64,000 nt of DNA from RBG-13-66-14 sp964436465 (GTDB lineage Bacteria > RBG-13-66-14): positions 50,995-114,994 of the forward strand of contig CAYTCV010000002.1 in assembly GCA_964436465.1 (NCBI GenBank). The letters run 5' to 3'. Under the pieces are notes generated by a model. The model was not told the origin of the DNA. It did no database searches and saw only the letters and a list, made by a program, of their open reading frames with translations. Each line of letters starts with the position of its first letter. Position 1 is the stretch's first letter. Positions 9,458-19,494 of this stretch are shown one piece after another. A program made the translations under genes and the position numbers.

Positions 9458-9486
9458 AATCTAGCGGAAAAAATCCCGACTGTCAA
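9458..9486 (-). promoter_or_regulatory. Promoter of the clostripain-like gene
   Basis: Minus strand TTGACA (9486-9481), 17 bases, TAGATT (9463-9458). It is back to back with the recG promoter. Confidence 0.7.
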
Positions 9487-9509
9487 TTTCCCGGAGGTGT
9501 CTCCCCTTC

Positions 9510-9538
9510 TTGTCGGGAACGGCCGGGGTTGGTAGACT
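9510..9538 (+). promoter_or_regulatory. Promoter of recG, implying a leaderless mRNA
   Basis: TTGTCG (9510-9515), 17 bases, TAGACT (9533-9538). The expected transcription start, about 7 bases after the -10 box, falls at 9545-9546, which is the GTG start codon of recG. Confidence 0.6.
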
Positions 9539-9545
9539 TGGGAAC

Positions 9546-11954
9546 GTGGAGACCGAACCCGAAAGCGTCGCCCGCCGCATAGCCCGCCCGCTCGCGGCCC
9601 TCGAGCGAAGCGGTTACGCCCTGGCCGACCGGATGCCGGAGCTGGGAGCGCGTCTTATGGGCTGGCTGGACGAGCTGGAATCCGATTCCGACGCTCTGAG
9701 ACGCTGTCGGGAGCTCGTCCGTGGTTTGGACTCCCTACCCCCCGACCGGCGAGCGGACCGCCTGCGTAAATTCACCCGGGAGTGGCGTAAATATATCCAG
9801 CAAAAGGCGTGCCCGAACCGAGCGTACGGCTTGCCGTCGCAAGCTATGCCCCAGGCAAAACCGCCCGAGACTCCCCTGCCGGAAGATGGGTGGGGTGTGG
9901 ACGACCTGGTCCGGCGTCCACTCCTCTACGAGAAGGGCGTCGGTCCCGCCCGAGCCGAACGCCTGAAGCGGCTCGGTCTCGTCTCCGTGGCCGACCTGCT
10001 CGCCTGCGAGCCCCGCGGTTACCGGGACCGGTCGCGCCTGGTCCCGCTGGACCGGCTGCGGGCGGGGGAGGAGGTGACCGTGGTCGGCGAGCTCGCCGGC
10101 GTGGAGCTCATCCGCGGTTTCCGGGGGCGGAAATCGCGCCTGTGCGCGCTGTTGAACGGGGAAGGGGGGAGTCTCGTCCTCACCTGGTTCAACGCGGCGT
10201 ACCTGGCGGAGAAGCTCCGGCCCGGCCGCCGCCTGGTGGCCTTCGGCAAGGTCAATCCCCGCGACGGCGGCGCCCTGGTCAACCCCGATTTCGAGTTCCT
10301 GGACGCGGGCGAGGACCCGCTGGCTTTCGGGCGCATCGTGCCCACCTACGGCCTGACGGAGGGGCTCGGTCAGCGCTACCTCCGCACGCTCGTCCGCCGC
10401 GTTTTGGAGCGATACCTGCCGGGTCTCCGGGACCACACCCCCGAAGAGGCGTGGGCGCCCCTGGGGCTGCCGGGGCTGGCCGAGGCGTTCGAGCACCTCC
10501 ACTACCCGTCCGACCTCGACGCCTCCGTGCGGGCCCGGCGGCGCCTGGCCTTCGACGGCCTGTTTCTTTTACAGCTGGCGGTCCTGCGCGAGCGCCTCCG
10601 CCTGGAAGAAACCGAGGGTGGCAGGGTCGAGGCCGCCGGGGAGTTGGTCCGCCGCGCCCTCGACCGGCTGGGCTTCGAGCTAACCGGGTCGCAGAAGCGC
10701 GTCCTGGAGCGCATCCGCCACGACATGGCCCGCTCCAGACCCATGAACCGTCTACTCCAGGGTGACGTGGGTTCGGGGAAGACGGTCGTGGCCCTGTTGG
10801 CGATGCTGCTGGCGGTGGAGGCCGGGTGGCAGGCGGCGCTGATGGCGCCCACCGAGGTGCTCGCCCGGCAGCACCACCGCACCTTCCGCCGCGTTCTCGA
10901 ACCACTCGGCGTGCCCTGCCACCTGGTCACGGGCGGGGTGAAGGACCGCGCCCGGAGACCGGCGCTCGAGGCCCTGGCCGCCGGCGAGCCCGGAGTCGCC
11001 GTCGGCACAACCGCACTCATCCAGGAGGGGGTCGTCTTCCCCCGCCTGGGCCTGGCCGTGGTGGACGAGCAGCACCGCTTCGGCGTGGCACAGCGCGGCA
11101 GGCTCTGCCCGCCCTCGACCAACGTCCTGGTGATGACGGCCACTCCCATCCCCCGCTCCCTGGCGCTCACCGTGTACGGCGACCTGGACTCCTCGGTCAT
11201 CGACGAACTCCCGCCCGGCCGCCGCCCGGTGGACACCCGGTGGCTTTCGGGGAGGCGCGCTCGGGAGGCCTTCGATTTCATCCGGGAGGAGGCCGAGCAA
11301 GGGCGACAGGCCTTCGTCGTCTGCCCGCTGGTGGAGGAGTCCCCGGAGAAGGACCTTGCCGCCGCCACCGCGCGCTACGACGAGCTCCGGGACGGCCCCC
11401 TGTCCGGGTTGAGGCTCGGGCTGGTCCACGGTCGCCTGGATTCAGCCCGGAAGGAAAGGATGATGCGCGCCTTCGCCGCGGGCGGGCTGGACGTCCTGGT
11501 CGCCACCACGGTGGTGGAGGTGGGAATCGATGTGCCCAACGCCACGGTGATGGTGGTGGAGGAGGCCCAGCAGTTCGGCCTGTCGCAGCTGCACCAGCTC
11601 CGGGGCCGGGTGGCCCGGAGCCCGCACGCCGCCCGCTGTTACCTCCTCTCGGGGCGGGGGCTGACCGACGCGGGCAAGATGCGCCTGCGGGCGATGACCG
11701 AGACCGACGACGGTTTCCGCCTGGCCGAACTGGACCTCGAGCTGCGCGGACCCGGCGAGCTTCTCGGAACGCGGCAGCACGGCCTGCCCGACGCGGCCCT
11801 GGCCACGCTGGTCACCGACCGGAGGCTGCTCGAGGAGGCCCGGGAGGCGGCCCGGCGCCTGCTCGAGGCCGACCCGGAGTTAGAGAAGTGGCCCCTGCTC
11901 CGGCGGCGCCTGGAATCGGTTTACGGCCCCGGCGATTTGGGGGTCGTGGCTTGA
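9546..11954 (+). CDS. recG: ATP-dependent DNA helicase RecG
   Basis: RecG (802 aa from this start) regresses stalled replication forks and resolves branched DNA. Visible: an N-terminal extension, a wedge/OB domain (about 120-260, GVGPARAERLKRLGLVSVAD and the VTVVGELAGVE strand), Walker A LQGDVGSGKT, DEQH box VVDEQHRFGVAQR, motif III MTATPIPRSLALTVYGD, and C-terminal helicase motifs QQFGLSQLHQLRGRVAR. The GTG at 9546 is preferred because the promoter at 9510-9538 excludes a start further upstream; no ribosome site precedes it, in line with a leaderless transcript. The next gene follows after 46 bases but has its own promoter. Confidence 0.95.
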   Translation: METEPESVARRIARPLAALERSGYALADRMPELGARLMGWLDELESDSDALRRCRELVRGLDSLPPDRRADRLRKFTREWRKYIQQKACPNRAYGLPSQAMPQAKPPETPLPEDGWGVDDLVRRPLLYEKGVGPARAERLKRLGLVSVADLLACEPRGYRDRSRLVPLDRLRAGEEVTVVGELAGVELIRGFRGRKSRLCALLNGEGGSLVLTWFNAAYLAEKLRPGRRLVAFGKVNPRDGGALVNPDFEFLDAGEDPLAFGRIVPTYGLTEGLGQRYLRTLVRRVLERYLPGLRDHTPEEAWAPLGLPGLAEAFEHLHYPSDLDASVRARRRLAFDGLFLLQLAVLRERLRLEETEGGRVEAAGELVRRALDRLGFELTGSQKRVLERIRHDMARSRPMNRLLQGDVGSGKTVVALLAMLLAVEAGWQAALMAPTEVLARQHHRTFRRVLEPLGVPCHLVTGGVKDRARRPALEALAAGEPGVAVGTTALIQEGVVFPRLGLAVVDEQHRFGVAQRGRLCPPSTNVLVMTATPIPRSLALTVYGDLDSSVIDELPPGRRPVDTRWLSGRRAREAFDFIREEAEQGRQAFVVCPLVEESPEKDLAAATARYDELRDGPLSGLRLGLVHGRLDSARKERMMRAFAAGGLDVLVATTVVEVGIDVPNATVMVVEEAQQFGLSQLHQLRGRVARSPHAARCYLLSGRGLTDAGKMRLRAMTETDDGFRLAELDLELRGPGELLGTRQHGLPDAALATLVTDRRLLEEAREAARRLLEADPELEKWPLLRRRLESVYGPGDLGVVA

Positions 11955-11981
11955 GCGGGTCCCGGTCGATTCTGCTAGAAT
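11951..11981 (+). promoter_or_regulatory. Possible promoter for the gene at 12001
   Basis: TTGAGC (11951-11956), 19 bases, TAGAAT (11976-11981), overlapping the end of recG. Spacing is slightly long. Confidence 0.4.
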
Positions 11982-12000
11982 GGCGGTAAAAGGGGGGCCG

Positions 12001-13110
12001 GTGAAAAGAGCCTTTTTCATCTTTCTCGCGCTGGCGGCCGCGGCCTTCGGGGCGCGCGTGACCAACGTCCGGTGCTACGCCCAGGAGGACGTGACATACG
12101 TCGTGCTCTACCTGGACTCCGAGTGCACCGTGCAGGTGTCCGATTCGCTGACCGCCGGGGAGGCCAGCCTGGGGCTCATCGTGCGCGGGGCGCACCTCGA
12201 CAGCGGGGGACGGCTGGGCGGTCCCGTGGGGCACGTCACCGGGGGGAATTTTTACCAATCCGGCGCGGACGTCGTCTTCCTGGTCTATCCCGCGGCCGAC
12301 GCCGGGGCGTACAAGGCCTACCTGGCCCGCGACCCGCTCCGGGCCGTGCTGGAAATTTCCGCCAGGACCGAACCGGTCGAGACGCCGGTCTTCGTCGAGA
12401 ACGTCGAGGTCGAGGGTCCGCCGGACCTCTCGGGGCTGGACATCGGGCCGGTGCTCCTGGTGGACGACGACGACGGCGTGAACAACGGCAACCCCTACGG
12501 GGTGGATGTCCACGAGCGGTACACGCGGGCGCTGGACGCGCTCGGGGTGGGTTACGACATCCGGGTGGTTACCCACAACGCCAGCGGCCCGACCTACGCC
12601 GAGCTGGAGCCCTACCGGCTGGTCATCTACTTCACCGGGCTGGACGCCCTGAAGGTCTGCCTGAGCGAGAGCGACCGCCGGGCGCTGCGGCGGTATCTGG
12701 ACGACGGCGGCCGGCTCCTCCTCATCAGCCAGAATTACCTGGGCCAGGTTTCCCGGAGCGGGGCGGCCTCGCCGGGCTCCCTGGAGGAGGCGTTGGGGGT
12801 CAAGGACTGGCGCGCCGACGCCAAGACCATCGTCGCCATCGCCGAGCCGGAAGAGGAACTGAACGCCGGACTCTCCCTGTCCCTCTTCGGCGACAGGCAA
12901 ATCGTGGGGAACTGGAGCGACGGCTTCACCGCCTCCGCCGGGGCGCGGGTCATCTTCACCAACCGCAGCCGCGGCGACGTCTGCGCCGTGGCCGCAGAGA
13001 GCGGGAACCACCGCTCGGTCTTCCTCTCCTTCGCCTGGGAGAACATCTCCTCCGAGACCGAGGCGCTGGCGTTTCTGGGGCGTTGCATCCGCTGGCTCGC
13101 AGGTGCGTAG
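12001..13110 (+). CDS. Secreted protein with AMIN-like and GATase-like (VLLVDDD) domains
   Basis: A protein of 369 residues with signal peptide at 1-17 (AFFIFLALAAAAFGA). Residues about 20-120 look like an AMIN-type beta domain (VTYVVLYLDSE, LIVRGAHLD, YLARDPLRAVLEIS). Residues about 150-365 form an alpha/beta domain starting VLLVDDDDG, with YRLVIYFTGLDALK, LRRYLDDGGRLLLIS and a C-terminal FLSFAWENI; this looks like the class I glutamine-amidotransferase-like or ThuA-like fold often attached to secreted proteases in candidate phyla. The same domain type appears in the paralogs at 20552 and 21437. I take the GTG at 12001, preceded by AGGGGGG; an in-frame ATG at 11980 overlaps the -10 box. Function unknown. 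Confidence 0.75.
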   Translation: MKRAFFIFLALAAAAFGARVTNVRCYAQEDVTYVVLYLDSECTVQVSDSLTAGEASLGLIVRGAHLDSGGRLGGPVGHVTGGNFYQSGADVVFLVYPAADAGAYKAYLARDPLRAVLEISARTEPVETPVFVENVEVEGPPDLSGLDIGPVLLVDDDDGVNNGNPYGVDVHERYTRALDALGVGYDIRVVTHNASGPTYAELEPYRLVIYFTGLDALKVCLSESDRRALRRYLDDGGRLLLISQNYLGQVSRSGAASPGSLEEALGVKDWRADAKTIVAIAEPEEELNAGLSLSLFGDRQIVGNWSDGFTASAGARVIFTNRSRGDVCAVAAESGNHRSVFLSFAWENISSETEALAFLGRCIRWLAGA

Positions 13111-13173
13111 GCGGATTCATTCCTGTGTGCTGAACAGGCAAGGGGCCCGGACCTTGCCCTTCCTTTGAAGCCC

Positions 13174-14208
13174 ATGTCCAGACCGGACCTCATTAAAAAT
13201 TTTCGGGAGCGAATAGCCGGAGGATTGGTCTCCGCCCCCCTGGCCGGCACCAGCAACGTGCCCTGGTACCGTCTCCTCGCCGGGGAGGGCATAAGCGCCT
13301 TCTGGACGGAGATGACCACCGCCGACGGGCTCCAGCGCGGCGGCCGCAAGACGCGGGCCATGCTGACCCCGGAGCCCGGGCGGCCGGATGACCCGCCCCG
13401 CCCCCTCCCCCGCCTGTACCCCGACCTGGGCGTGCCGGTGGTCTGCCAGCTCTTCGGCCATCACCCCGAGGCCTTCGCCTACTCCGCCCGGTTCGTCGAG
13501 CTCTGCGGCTACGACGCCGTCGACCTGAACTTCGGCTGCCCGGCGCAGAAGGTCGTGCGGTCGGGGAACGGGGTGGCGCTCATGCGCGATGTACCGCTGG
13601 CCCTGGAACTCGCGTCGGCGACGCTGGAATCCACGGCTCTGCCGGTCACCGCCAAGCTGCGCCTGGGTTTCGCCTCCGACCCGAGAATTTTTCTCCGCCT
13701 GGCGACGGAGCTGGACGGAATGGGAATCACCGCCCTCACGCTCCACCCCCGCACGCGGGAGGACGGTTTCTCCGGCCGTTCCGACTGGTCGGCCATCGCC
13801 GAACTCGTAGGTTCGGTGCGCTGTCCCGTCATCGGCAACGGCGACGTGAAAACACCCGAGGACGCGCTTCGTATGCTGGAATCCACGGGATGCCGGGCGG
13901 TGATGGCGGGGCGGGCGCTCATAGGCGAGCCCTGGCAGGCGCGGCGCATGGCGCAGGCGCTGGGAGGGGAGAAGGTTCGGTCCGGGGCGGACTGGCCGGA
14001 GCGGGTCGAGTGGACGCGCAGGCACGGTTTTCTGCTCGCCGAATTCTACGGTGAGAAGTCGGCGATGTTCAAGGTGCGGCGCTTCGCCCTGCACTACCTG
14101 CGCGGGGTGGAGGGAGCGGTGGAGCTGCGCCGCCGGATGGCGGTGGTGCCGAGCCTGGACGAGTTCGAGCGCCTCCTGGACGAGGCCCTGACCCTCCGGG
14201 AAGCCTGA
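13174..14208 (+). CDS. tRNA-dihydrouridine synthase (Dus family)
   Basis: A protein of 344 residues of the FMN-dependent Dus family, which reduces specific uridines in tRNA. The FMN barrel start LVSAPLAGTSNVPWYRLL, the catalytic loop NFGCPAQKVVRSGNG with the active-site Cys, the ALTLHPRTREDGFSG strand, and the FMN-phosphate end PVIGNGDVKTPEDALRML and AVMAGRALIGEPW are all present. Length fits. I chose the ATG at 13174; a TTG at 13165 is also in frame. I cannot tell from motifs alone which of the DusA/B/C specificities it has, so no symbol is given. Confidence 0.92.
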   Translation: MSRPDLIKNFRERIAGGLVSAPLAGTSNVPWYRLLAGEGISAFWTEMTTADGLQRGGRKTRAMLTPEPGRPDDPPRPLPRLYPDLGVPVVCQLFGHHPEAFAYSARFVELCGYDAVDLNFGCPAQKVVRSGNGVALMRDVPLALELASATLESTALPVTAKLRLGFASDPRIFLRLATELDGMGITALTLHPRTREDGFSGRSDWSAIAELVGSVRCPVIGNGDVKTPEDALRMLESTGCRAVMAGRALIGEPWQARRMAQALGGEKVRSGADWPERVEWTRRHGFLLAEFYGEKSAMFKVRRFALHYLRGVEGAVELRRRMAVVPSLDEFERLLDEALTLREA

Positions 14209-14246
14209 GTTTTTTGATTAAAAGAATCTTTTTACGGTTACGTCAA

Positions 14247-14271
14247 TAAAAAAGGGCGCCCCACGGCGCCC
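14247..14271 (-). terminator. Terminator after purC
   Basis: Stem GGGCGCC/GGCGCCC (14254-14271) with, on the minus strand, a following run of six Ts. Confidence 0.75.
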
Positions 14272-14286
14272 CAACCGTATCCGTTC

Positions 14287-14994
14287 TCAGGAGGTTATCC
14301 GCTTCAGGAGCTCGGCGTAAAACTCCTCCACCTGCCCCAGGTCCCGCCGGAAACGGTCCTTGTCCATCCTCTCGTTGGTCTTGGCGTCCCAGAAACGGCA
14401 GGAGTCGGGGCTGATTTCGTCCCCCAGGATGATTTCGCCCTCGGAGTCGTAGCCGAACTCGAGTTTGAAGTCGATGAGCTTGATGCTCCGCTGGGCGAGG
14501 AAGGGGGTGAGCACCTCGTTGACCCTGAACGCCGTCTTGGAGATTTTCGCCAGGTCGTCCTTGGAGCAGATTTCGAGCGCGTGGATGTGCGTCTCGCACA
14601 GCAACGGGTCGCCCAGGGAGTCGTCCTTGTAGTAGTACTCGAGGATGGTGCTGGAGAGGGCGGTGCCCTCGGGGACGCCCATCCTCTTCGAGAGCGAGCC
14701 CGCGGTCACGTTGCGCACCACGACCTCCAGGGGTATCATGCGCAGCGTTTTGACGCGCATGTCGCGGTCCGACGGTCGGTCGATGTAGTGGGTGGCGATG
14801 CCGGCCCCTTCCAGGAGCTTGAAGAACACCTCGGTTATGGCGTTGTTGATGGGCCCCTTGTCCTTGATGGTGCCCTTCTTTTTGCCGTCGAAGGCGGTGG
14901 CCGAGTCCTTGTAGAAAAGGCGCACGACGTTGGGGTCTTCGGTGGCGTAGGTAATTTTCGCCTTGCCCTCGTACAGAACGCGCTCTTCGGCCAT
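14287..14994 (-). CDS. purC: SAICAR synthetase (phosphoribosylaminoimidazole-succinocarboxamide synthase)
   Basis: PurC (235 aa) joins aspartate to CAIR using ATP in de novo purine synthesis. The family start LYEGKAKITYAT is clear, with TAFDGKKKGTIKDKGPINN, the THYIDRPSDRDM section, PLEVVVRNVTAGSLSKRMG, and the C-terminal IDFKLEFGYDSEGEIILGDEISPDSCRFWD motifs that bind nucleotide and substrate. Length is typical of the short bacterial form. It follows purB by 35 bases on the same strand, and a GGAGGGG ribosome site precedes the ATG. Its product is the direct substrate of PurB next door, so the pair form a small purine operon. Confidence 0.97.
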   Translation of the reverse strand: MAEERVLYEGKAKITYATEDPNVVRLFYKDSATAFDGKKKGTIKDKGPINNAITEVFFKLLEGAGIATHYIDRPSDRDMRVKTLRMIPLEVVVRNVTAGSLSKRMGVPEGTALSSTILEYYYKDDSLGDPLLCETHIHALEICSKDDLAKISKTAFRVNEVLTPFLAQRSIKLIDFKLEFGYDSEGEIILGDEISPDSCRFWDAKTNERMDKDRFRRDLGQVEEFYAELLKRITS

Positions 14995-15029
14995 GGTGGT
15001 CCCCTCCCGGAATCTGATGAGCGGGCCGG

Positions 15030-16325
15030 TCAGTCCCCTATTATACCCAGACGGCGGTAAGTCACGTCAAGAAATCTCGGTTTTTGGGCGAAGCAGCGCT
15101 CGACGGTCTGTCGGTCGAGGTGCCCGGCGATTACGGGGTCCTCCTCGACGGCGCTCCTGAAATCGACCTTTCCCTCCCAGGCGGCCAGGGCGTGCTTCTG
15201 GACGAGCTCGTAGGCCGCCTTGCGTTCGAGGCCGGCCCGAATCAGCTCGACCAGAAGGCCGGAGCTGGCCGTGAGCCCGCCGGTGAGGGCGAGGTTCTCC
15301 GCCATGCGCGTCTCGTCCACCACCAGGCCCCGCACGACGAAGAGCATCTTCCGGAGCATGTACACCGCCAGATGGAAGCCGTCGGGGATGATGACCCGCT
15401 CCACGGAGGAGTGGCTGATGTCCCGCTCGTGCCAGAGGGCGACGTTCTCCAGGGCGGCGTGGGCGTTGGAGCGCAAGAGGCGCGCCATGCCGCAGACGCG
15501 CTCGGTGACGATGGGGTTCCGCTTGTGGGGCATGGCCGAGGAGCCCTTCTGACCCTTGGTGAACGGCTCGAAGGCCTCGGCGACCTCGGTTCTCTGCAGG
15601 TGGCGGATTTCGAGGGCCAGGCGCTCCAAATCGGCCCCCAGAATCGCCAGGGCCGCGAGGTAGGCCGCGTGGCGGTCCCGCTGCAGAATCTGGGTGGAAA
15701 TCGGCGCCGGCTTGAGGCCCAGCTTGGCGCACGCGCGTTCCTCGATTTCCGGCGAGAGCGAGGAATAGGTGCCGACCGCCCCGGAGAGCTGGCCGACGCG
15801 CAGGCCCTCGGCCGTGGCACAGAGCCGCTCGTGGTCCCGCTTGAACTGGGCGTAGGACACGGCGAGCTTGAGGCCGAAGGTGGTAGGCTCGGCGTGAACG
15901 CCGTGGCTGCGGCCGATGCAGATTGTGTCTTTGTACCTGAGGGCCTGTTCGCGCAACGTCGCGAGGAGCTGTTCCAGGTCGTCCAGGAGCACGCGGTGCG
16001 CGCGGCCGATTTGGAGGGCCAGGGCCGTATCCAGCACGTCGGAGGAAGTCATCCCCAGGTGCAGGTGCCGGGCCTCGGGACCTATATTTTCCTCTAAATG
16101 CTCCAGGAAGGCGATGACGTCGTGGCGGGTGGTTTCCTCGATTTGCGCGATTCGCTCGGGGTCTATGTGGGCCCTATCCCGGCAGGCGCGGACGGCATCC
16201 GCCGGGACGAGCCCCAGCTCGGCCATGGCCTCCGCCGCCGCCAGCTCAACCTCCAGCCAGGTGTCGAACCGGCCCTCGTCGGAGAAAATCTTCCGGATTT
16301 CGGGGACTTCATACCGGGGTATCAT
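15030..16325 (-). CDS. purB: Adenylosuccinate lyase
   Basis: PurB (431 aa) releases fumarate from SAICAR and from adenylosuccinate. The fumarase/aspartase superfamily signature is in KGSSAMPHKRNPI with the flexible-loop Ser, preceded by TSSDVLDTALALQ and IGRSHGVHAEPTTFGLK, which carries the active-site His. The start MIPRYEVPEIRKIFSDE is the usual N-terminus of the short, Bacillus-type form; an upstream in-frame start at 16382 lies in the promoter and was set aside. purC follows in the same operon. Confidence 0.97.
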   Translation of the reverse strand: MIPRYEVPEIRKIFSDEGRFDTWLEVELAAAEAMAELGLVPADAVRACRDRAHIDPERIAQIEETTRHDVIAFLEHLEENIGPEARHLHLGMTSSDVLDTALALQIGRAHRVLLDDLEQLLATLREQALRYKDTICIGRSHGVHAEPTTFGLKLAVSYAQFKRDHERLCATAEGLRVGQLSGAVGTYSSLSPEIEERACAKLGLKPAPISTQILQRDRHAAYLAALAILGADLERLALEIRHLQRTEVAEAFEPFTKGQKGSSAMPHKRNPIVTERVCGMARLLRSNAHAALENVALWHERDISHSSVERVIIPDGFHLAVYMLRKMLFVVRGLVVDETRMAENLALTGGLTASSGLLVELIRAGLERKAAYELVQKHALAAWEGKVDFRSAVEEDPVIAGHLDRQTVERCFAQKPRFLDVTYRRLGIIGD

Positions 16326-16353
16326 GGCGGGCTTTTGTAAACGACTCACCCCT

Positions 16354-16382
16354 ATCCTACCACACAAGACGATGGGGGCCAA
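16354..16382 (-). promoter_or_regulatory. Promoter of the purB-purC operon
   Basis: Minus strand TTGGCC (16382-16377), 17 bases, TAGGAT (16359-16354), about 28 bases before the ATG. No purine riboswitch-like fold is evident. Confidence 0.6.
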
Positions 16383-16410
16383 GGAGAAGTAGGCTCGCTG
16401 AAAGATGTGA

Positions 16411-16443
16411 AAAAGGCGGGACGCACGGCCCGCCTTCTTTTTT
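16411..16443 (-). terminator. Terminator after the HtrA gene
   Basis: Stem AAGGCGGG/CCCGCCTT (16413-16436) flanked by A-rich and T-rich runs; works on the minus strand, possibly on both. Confidence 0.7.
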
Positions 16444-16462
16444 CGAATCCCGGCTTGTAGCG

Positions 16463-17671
<1,209 letters not shown>

Positions 17672-17822
17672 GGATGCACCTCCCCCGCGGGTCTTGGGCG
17701 CAAGTCCCGCGGCACGTGTTGAGTACGCGTTTACATTCCAATTATAAATTATACGATGCGACGAATCGCTTTGTTCCGCGCCGCGGACTCGGAAGATGGA
17801 TAAGTTCCCTTTTCTTTACAAC

Positions 17823-17851
17823 TTGCCTTGCCCGCTCATCTGGAGTAATAT
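17823..17851 (+). promoter_or_regulatory. Promoter for the gene at 17907
   Basis: TTGCCT (17823-17828), 17 bases, TAATAT (17846-17851), in the AT-rich divergent spacer (17672-17906) between the HtrA gene and the next gene. That spacer also holds TATAAT-like sequence on the minus strand near 17741-17750, which may serve the HtrA gene. Confidence 0.5.
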
Positions 17852-17906
17852 ATGTACGGATATAAAAAGTCCCGGGTTACGGTTAAGTAAAAAGGCCGGT
17901 GTGACG

Positions 17907-18818
17907 ATGGCGAGTCGGAGTCAAAGGATACTGCTGTGGTCCATCGTGGGTATCGTCGGTGTCGGCTTTCTCCTGTTGGTCGTTTTCGGAGAGATATTCC
18001 AGTGCCAGCGCACCGCACCGCTCCCACACCTCCAGCCGCCCCGTGTCGGCGACGTGGTTCAGCTCAAGCCGGGCATCTCCGCCATGCTGAAAACCTCCAC
18101 CGGTGAGAGTCCGCTGCCGCCGGGCAGCCTCCTCGAGGTGACCGGCGTGCGGGAGGACACGGCGGAGGTCAAGCTGGTTTCGGACGGAACTGCGGGCGAG
18201 CTGGCGTGGAACGATGGAACCCATCGGTTCTTCGAGCGGGCGACCGGCGGGCTGACCGAGCTCTACGCGAAGGAAGACTGGAGCGCCCTGGAGGCGCTCG
18301 AACTGGCCGAACCGCTCGGACGCGGCTGGTCCCACGACGCAATCGCCTACGCCGCCGCCTCCGGCGACCAGTCCGCGGGAGGCCGCAGCCGGGAATGGGT
18401 GGTCGCCTTTTACTCCAACGTCCTGAAGCGGATTCTCTCCGTGGCGCTCAGCACGGGAGCCCAACCGGCGGTTCAGGAGGGGTCCCCCCCGGATTCGCCC
18501 CCCGACGATTTCACGGGCTGGCCCCTGGGTTCGGCGCGGTTGGACCTGGGCCGTCCCGCCGTGGATTCCCCCGCCGCCGTCGAGGCCGCGACGGTCTTCG
18601 ACGACCGGGGCGACAAGGAAAAGGAGCGGTGGGAGCTTTCCCGCGTTTTCCTCGTCCACCAGGGCGACCCGGAGAATTTGGGCGACCCCTGGCTGAACAA
18701 CGTCACCTACCGGGTTTTCCAACGACTCGTCGTGCGGATGAATCCCGACGACGAGGCCGCCTTCACCGAGTTCGTGGTGGACGCCCAGACCGGCGTCGTC
18801 CTGGCCCGTTTCCCCTGA
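17907..18818 (+). CDS. Membrane-anchored protein of unknown function
   Basis: A protein of 303 residues. One transmembrane segment near the N-terminus (residues about 9-28, LLWSIVGIVGVGFLLLVVF) is followed by a periplasmic or external part. Residues about 45-105 have an SH3-like look (RVGDVVQLKPGISAMLKT, PGSLLEVTGVRED). The remainder (LARAL-rich, then NVTYRVFQRLVVRMNPDDEA and DAQTGVVLARFP) recalls small Cys-free lipoprotein-type domains, but I cannot assign a family. The ATG at 17907 is chosen because earlier in-frame codons overlap the promoter. It is divergent from the HtrA gene and ends at a strong terminator. Confidence 0.7.
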   Translation: MASRSQRILLWSIVGIVGVGFLLLVVFGEIFQCQRTAPLPHLQPPRVGDVVQLKPGISAMLKTSTGESPLPPGSLLEVTGVREDTAEVKLVSDGTAGELAWNDGTHRFFERATGGLTELYAKEDWSALEALELAEPLGRGWSHDAIAYAAASGDQSAGGRSREWVVAFYSNVLKRILSVALSTGAQPAVQEGSPPDSPPDDFTGWPLGSARLDLGRPAVDSPAAVEAATVFDDRGDKEKERWELSRVFLVHQGDPENLGDPWLNNVTYRVFQRLVVRMNPDDEAAFTEFVVDAQTGVVLARFP

Positions 18819-18880
18819 GCATTTTTCGGGGCGGTATTCCGGGCGGTGTCGGATAATCCGGATAACGTGCTCGATTGATA

Positions 18881-18908
18881 AACCGGGGTCAACGGCCCCG
18901 GTTTTTTT
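18881..18908. terminator. Terminator after the 17907-18818 gene
   Basis: Stem AACCGGGG/CCCCGGTT with a 7-base loop, then seven Ts; its left flank also gives a short T-run on the other strand. Confidence 0.75.
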
Positions 18909-18968
18909 AGTATGGTCGGGAGGCTGTTTACATGGAAAAAGCCGTTCGGCACGGTTTTTCCAATCCCC

Positions 18969-19042
18969 TGGCTGGGGCGGTAGGATTCGAACCTACGATG
19001 ACGGCTCCAAAGGCCGTTGACTTACCGCTTGTCGACGCCCCA
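18969..19042 (-). tRNA. tRNA-Gln (anticodon TTG)
   Basis: On the minus strand the 7-bp acceptor stem TGGGGCG/CGCCCCA, anticodon stem ACGGC/GCCGT around loop CTTTGGA, and T arm TAGG-TTCGAAT-CCTA give a complete cloverleaf. The anticodon is TTG, decoding CAA. The 3' CCA is encoded (18971-18969). It lies 94 bases downstream of spoVG, so it is probably transcribed with ispE-spoVG, a neighbourhood also seen in other bacteria. Confidence 0.95.
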
Positions 19043-19136
19043 GGGCTCCTGCAGTTCACCGCTTCCCCGACGTAGGTGGGGGGCTGGTGCGTCGGACGAC
19101 CGCCGTCTTGCTTTTCTATTTGTGTGAACGCGGAGG

Positions 19137-19466
19137 CTATGCTTCGCTCTCTTCGGGCTCCTCGTGGGCGTCCTCGGCATCTCCGGTTTCGGGGGAGCTG
19201 TCGTAGAGGCCCGACCGCATGAGCTCGTCGTATTTCGCCAGAACCGCTTCCTCGATTTTAGACCGCGTCTCGGCGTTCAGGGGGTGGCAGACGTCGCGGC
19301 GCGTCCCGTCGCGGCGCTTCTTGTTCGGCATGGCCACCCAGAGACGGTCGTTGCCGTCGATGACGCGCAGGTCTTTGACGATGAAACAGTTGTCGAATAC
19401 GATGGAGGCGTAAGCCTTTAGCTTTTCCTCATCGCGCAGGCTGACCCGTACCTCGGTGATTTCCAC
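19137..19466 (-). CDS. spoVG: SpoVG family RNA/DNA-binding regulator
   Basis: A protein of 109 residues. The family core is plain: VEITEVRVSLRDEEKLKAYA, IVFDNCFIVKDLRVIDGNDR and WVAMPNKKRRDGTRRDVCHP, followed by NAETRSKIEEAVLAKY and an acidic tail. SpoVG proteins are small nucleic-acid binding regulators, widespread outside sporeformers; no sporulation meaning should be read into it. The GTG at 19466 is chosen because AGGAGG lies at the right distance before it and the family begins at this Val/Met-Glu-Ile-Thr; an in-frame TTG at 19490 would swallow that ribosome site. It sits 28 bases after ispE, the usual bacterial pairing. Confidence 0.95.
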   Translation of the reverse strand: MEITEVRVSLRDEEKLKAYASIVFDNCFIVKDLRVIDGNDRLWVAMPNKKRRDGTRRDVCHPLNAETRSKIEEAVLAKYDELMRSGLYDSSPETGDAEDAHEEPEESEA

Positions 19467-19494
19467 AATTTGCCTCCTCAGGGGTGACAAAGCT

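Noticed and set aside
9510..9545. Extended recG start upstream of 9546
   Set aside because: The extra codons coincide with the promoter -35 and -10 boxes and are not conserved-looking.
14995..16440. Purine riboswitch before purB
   Set aside because: The leader is only about 20 bases and holds no aptamer-like fold.
19467..19490. Upstream TTG start for spoVG
   Set aside because: It would place the ribosome site AGGAGG inside the coding sequence; the family begins at the GTG of 19466.
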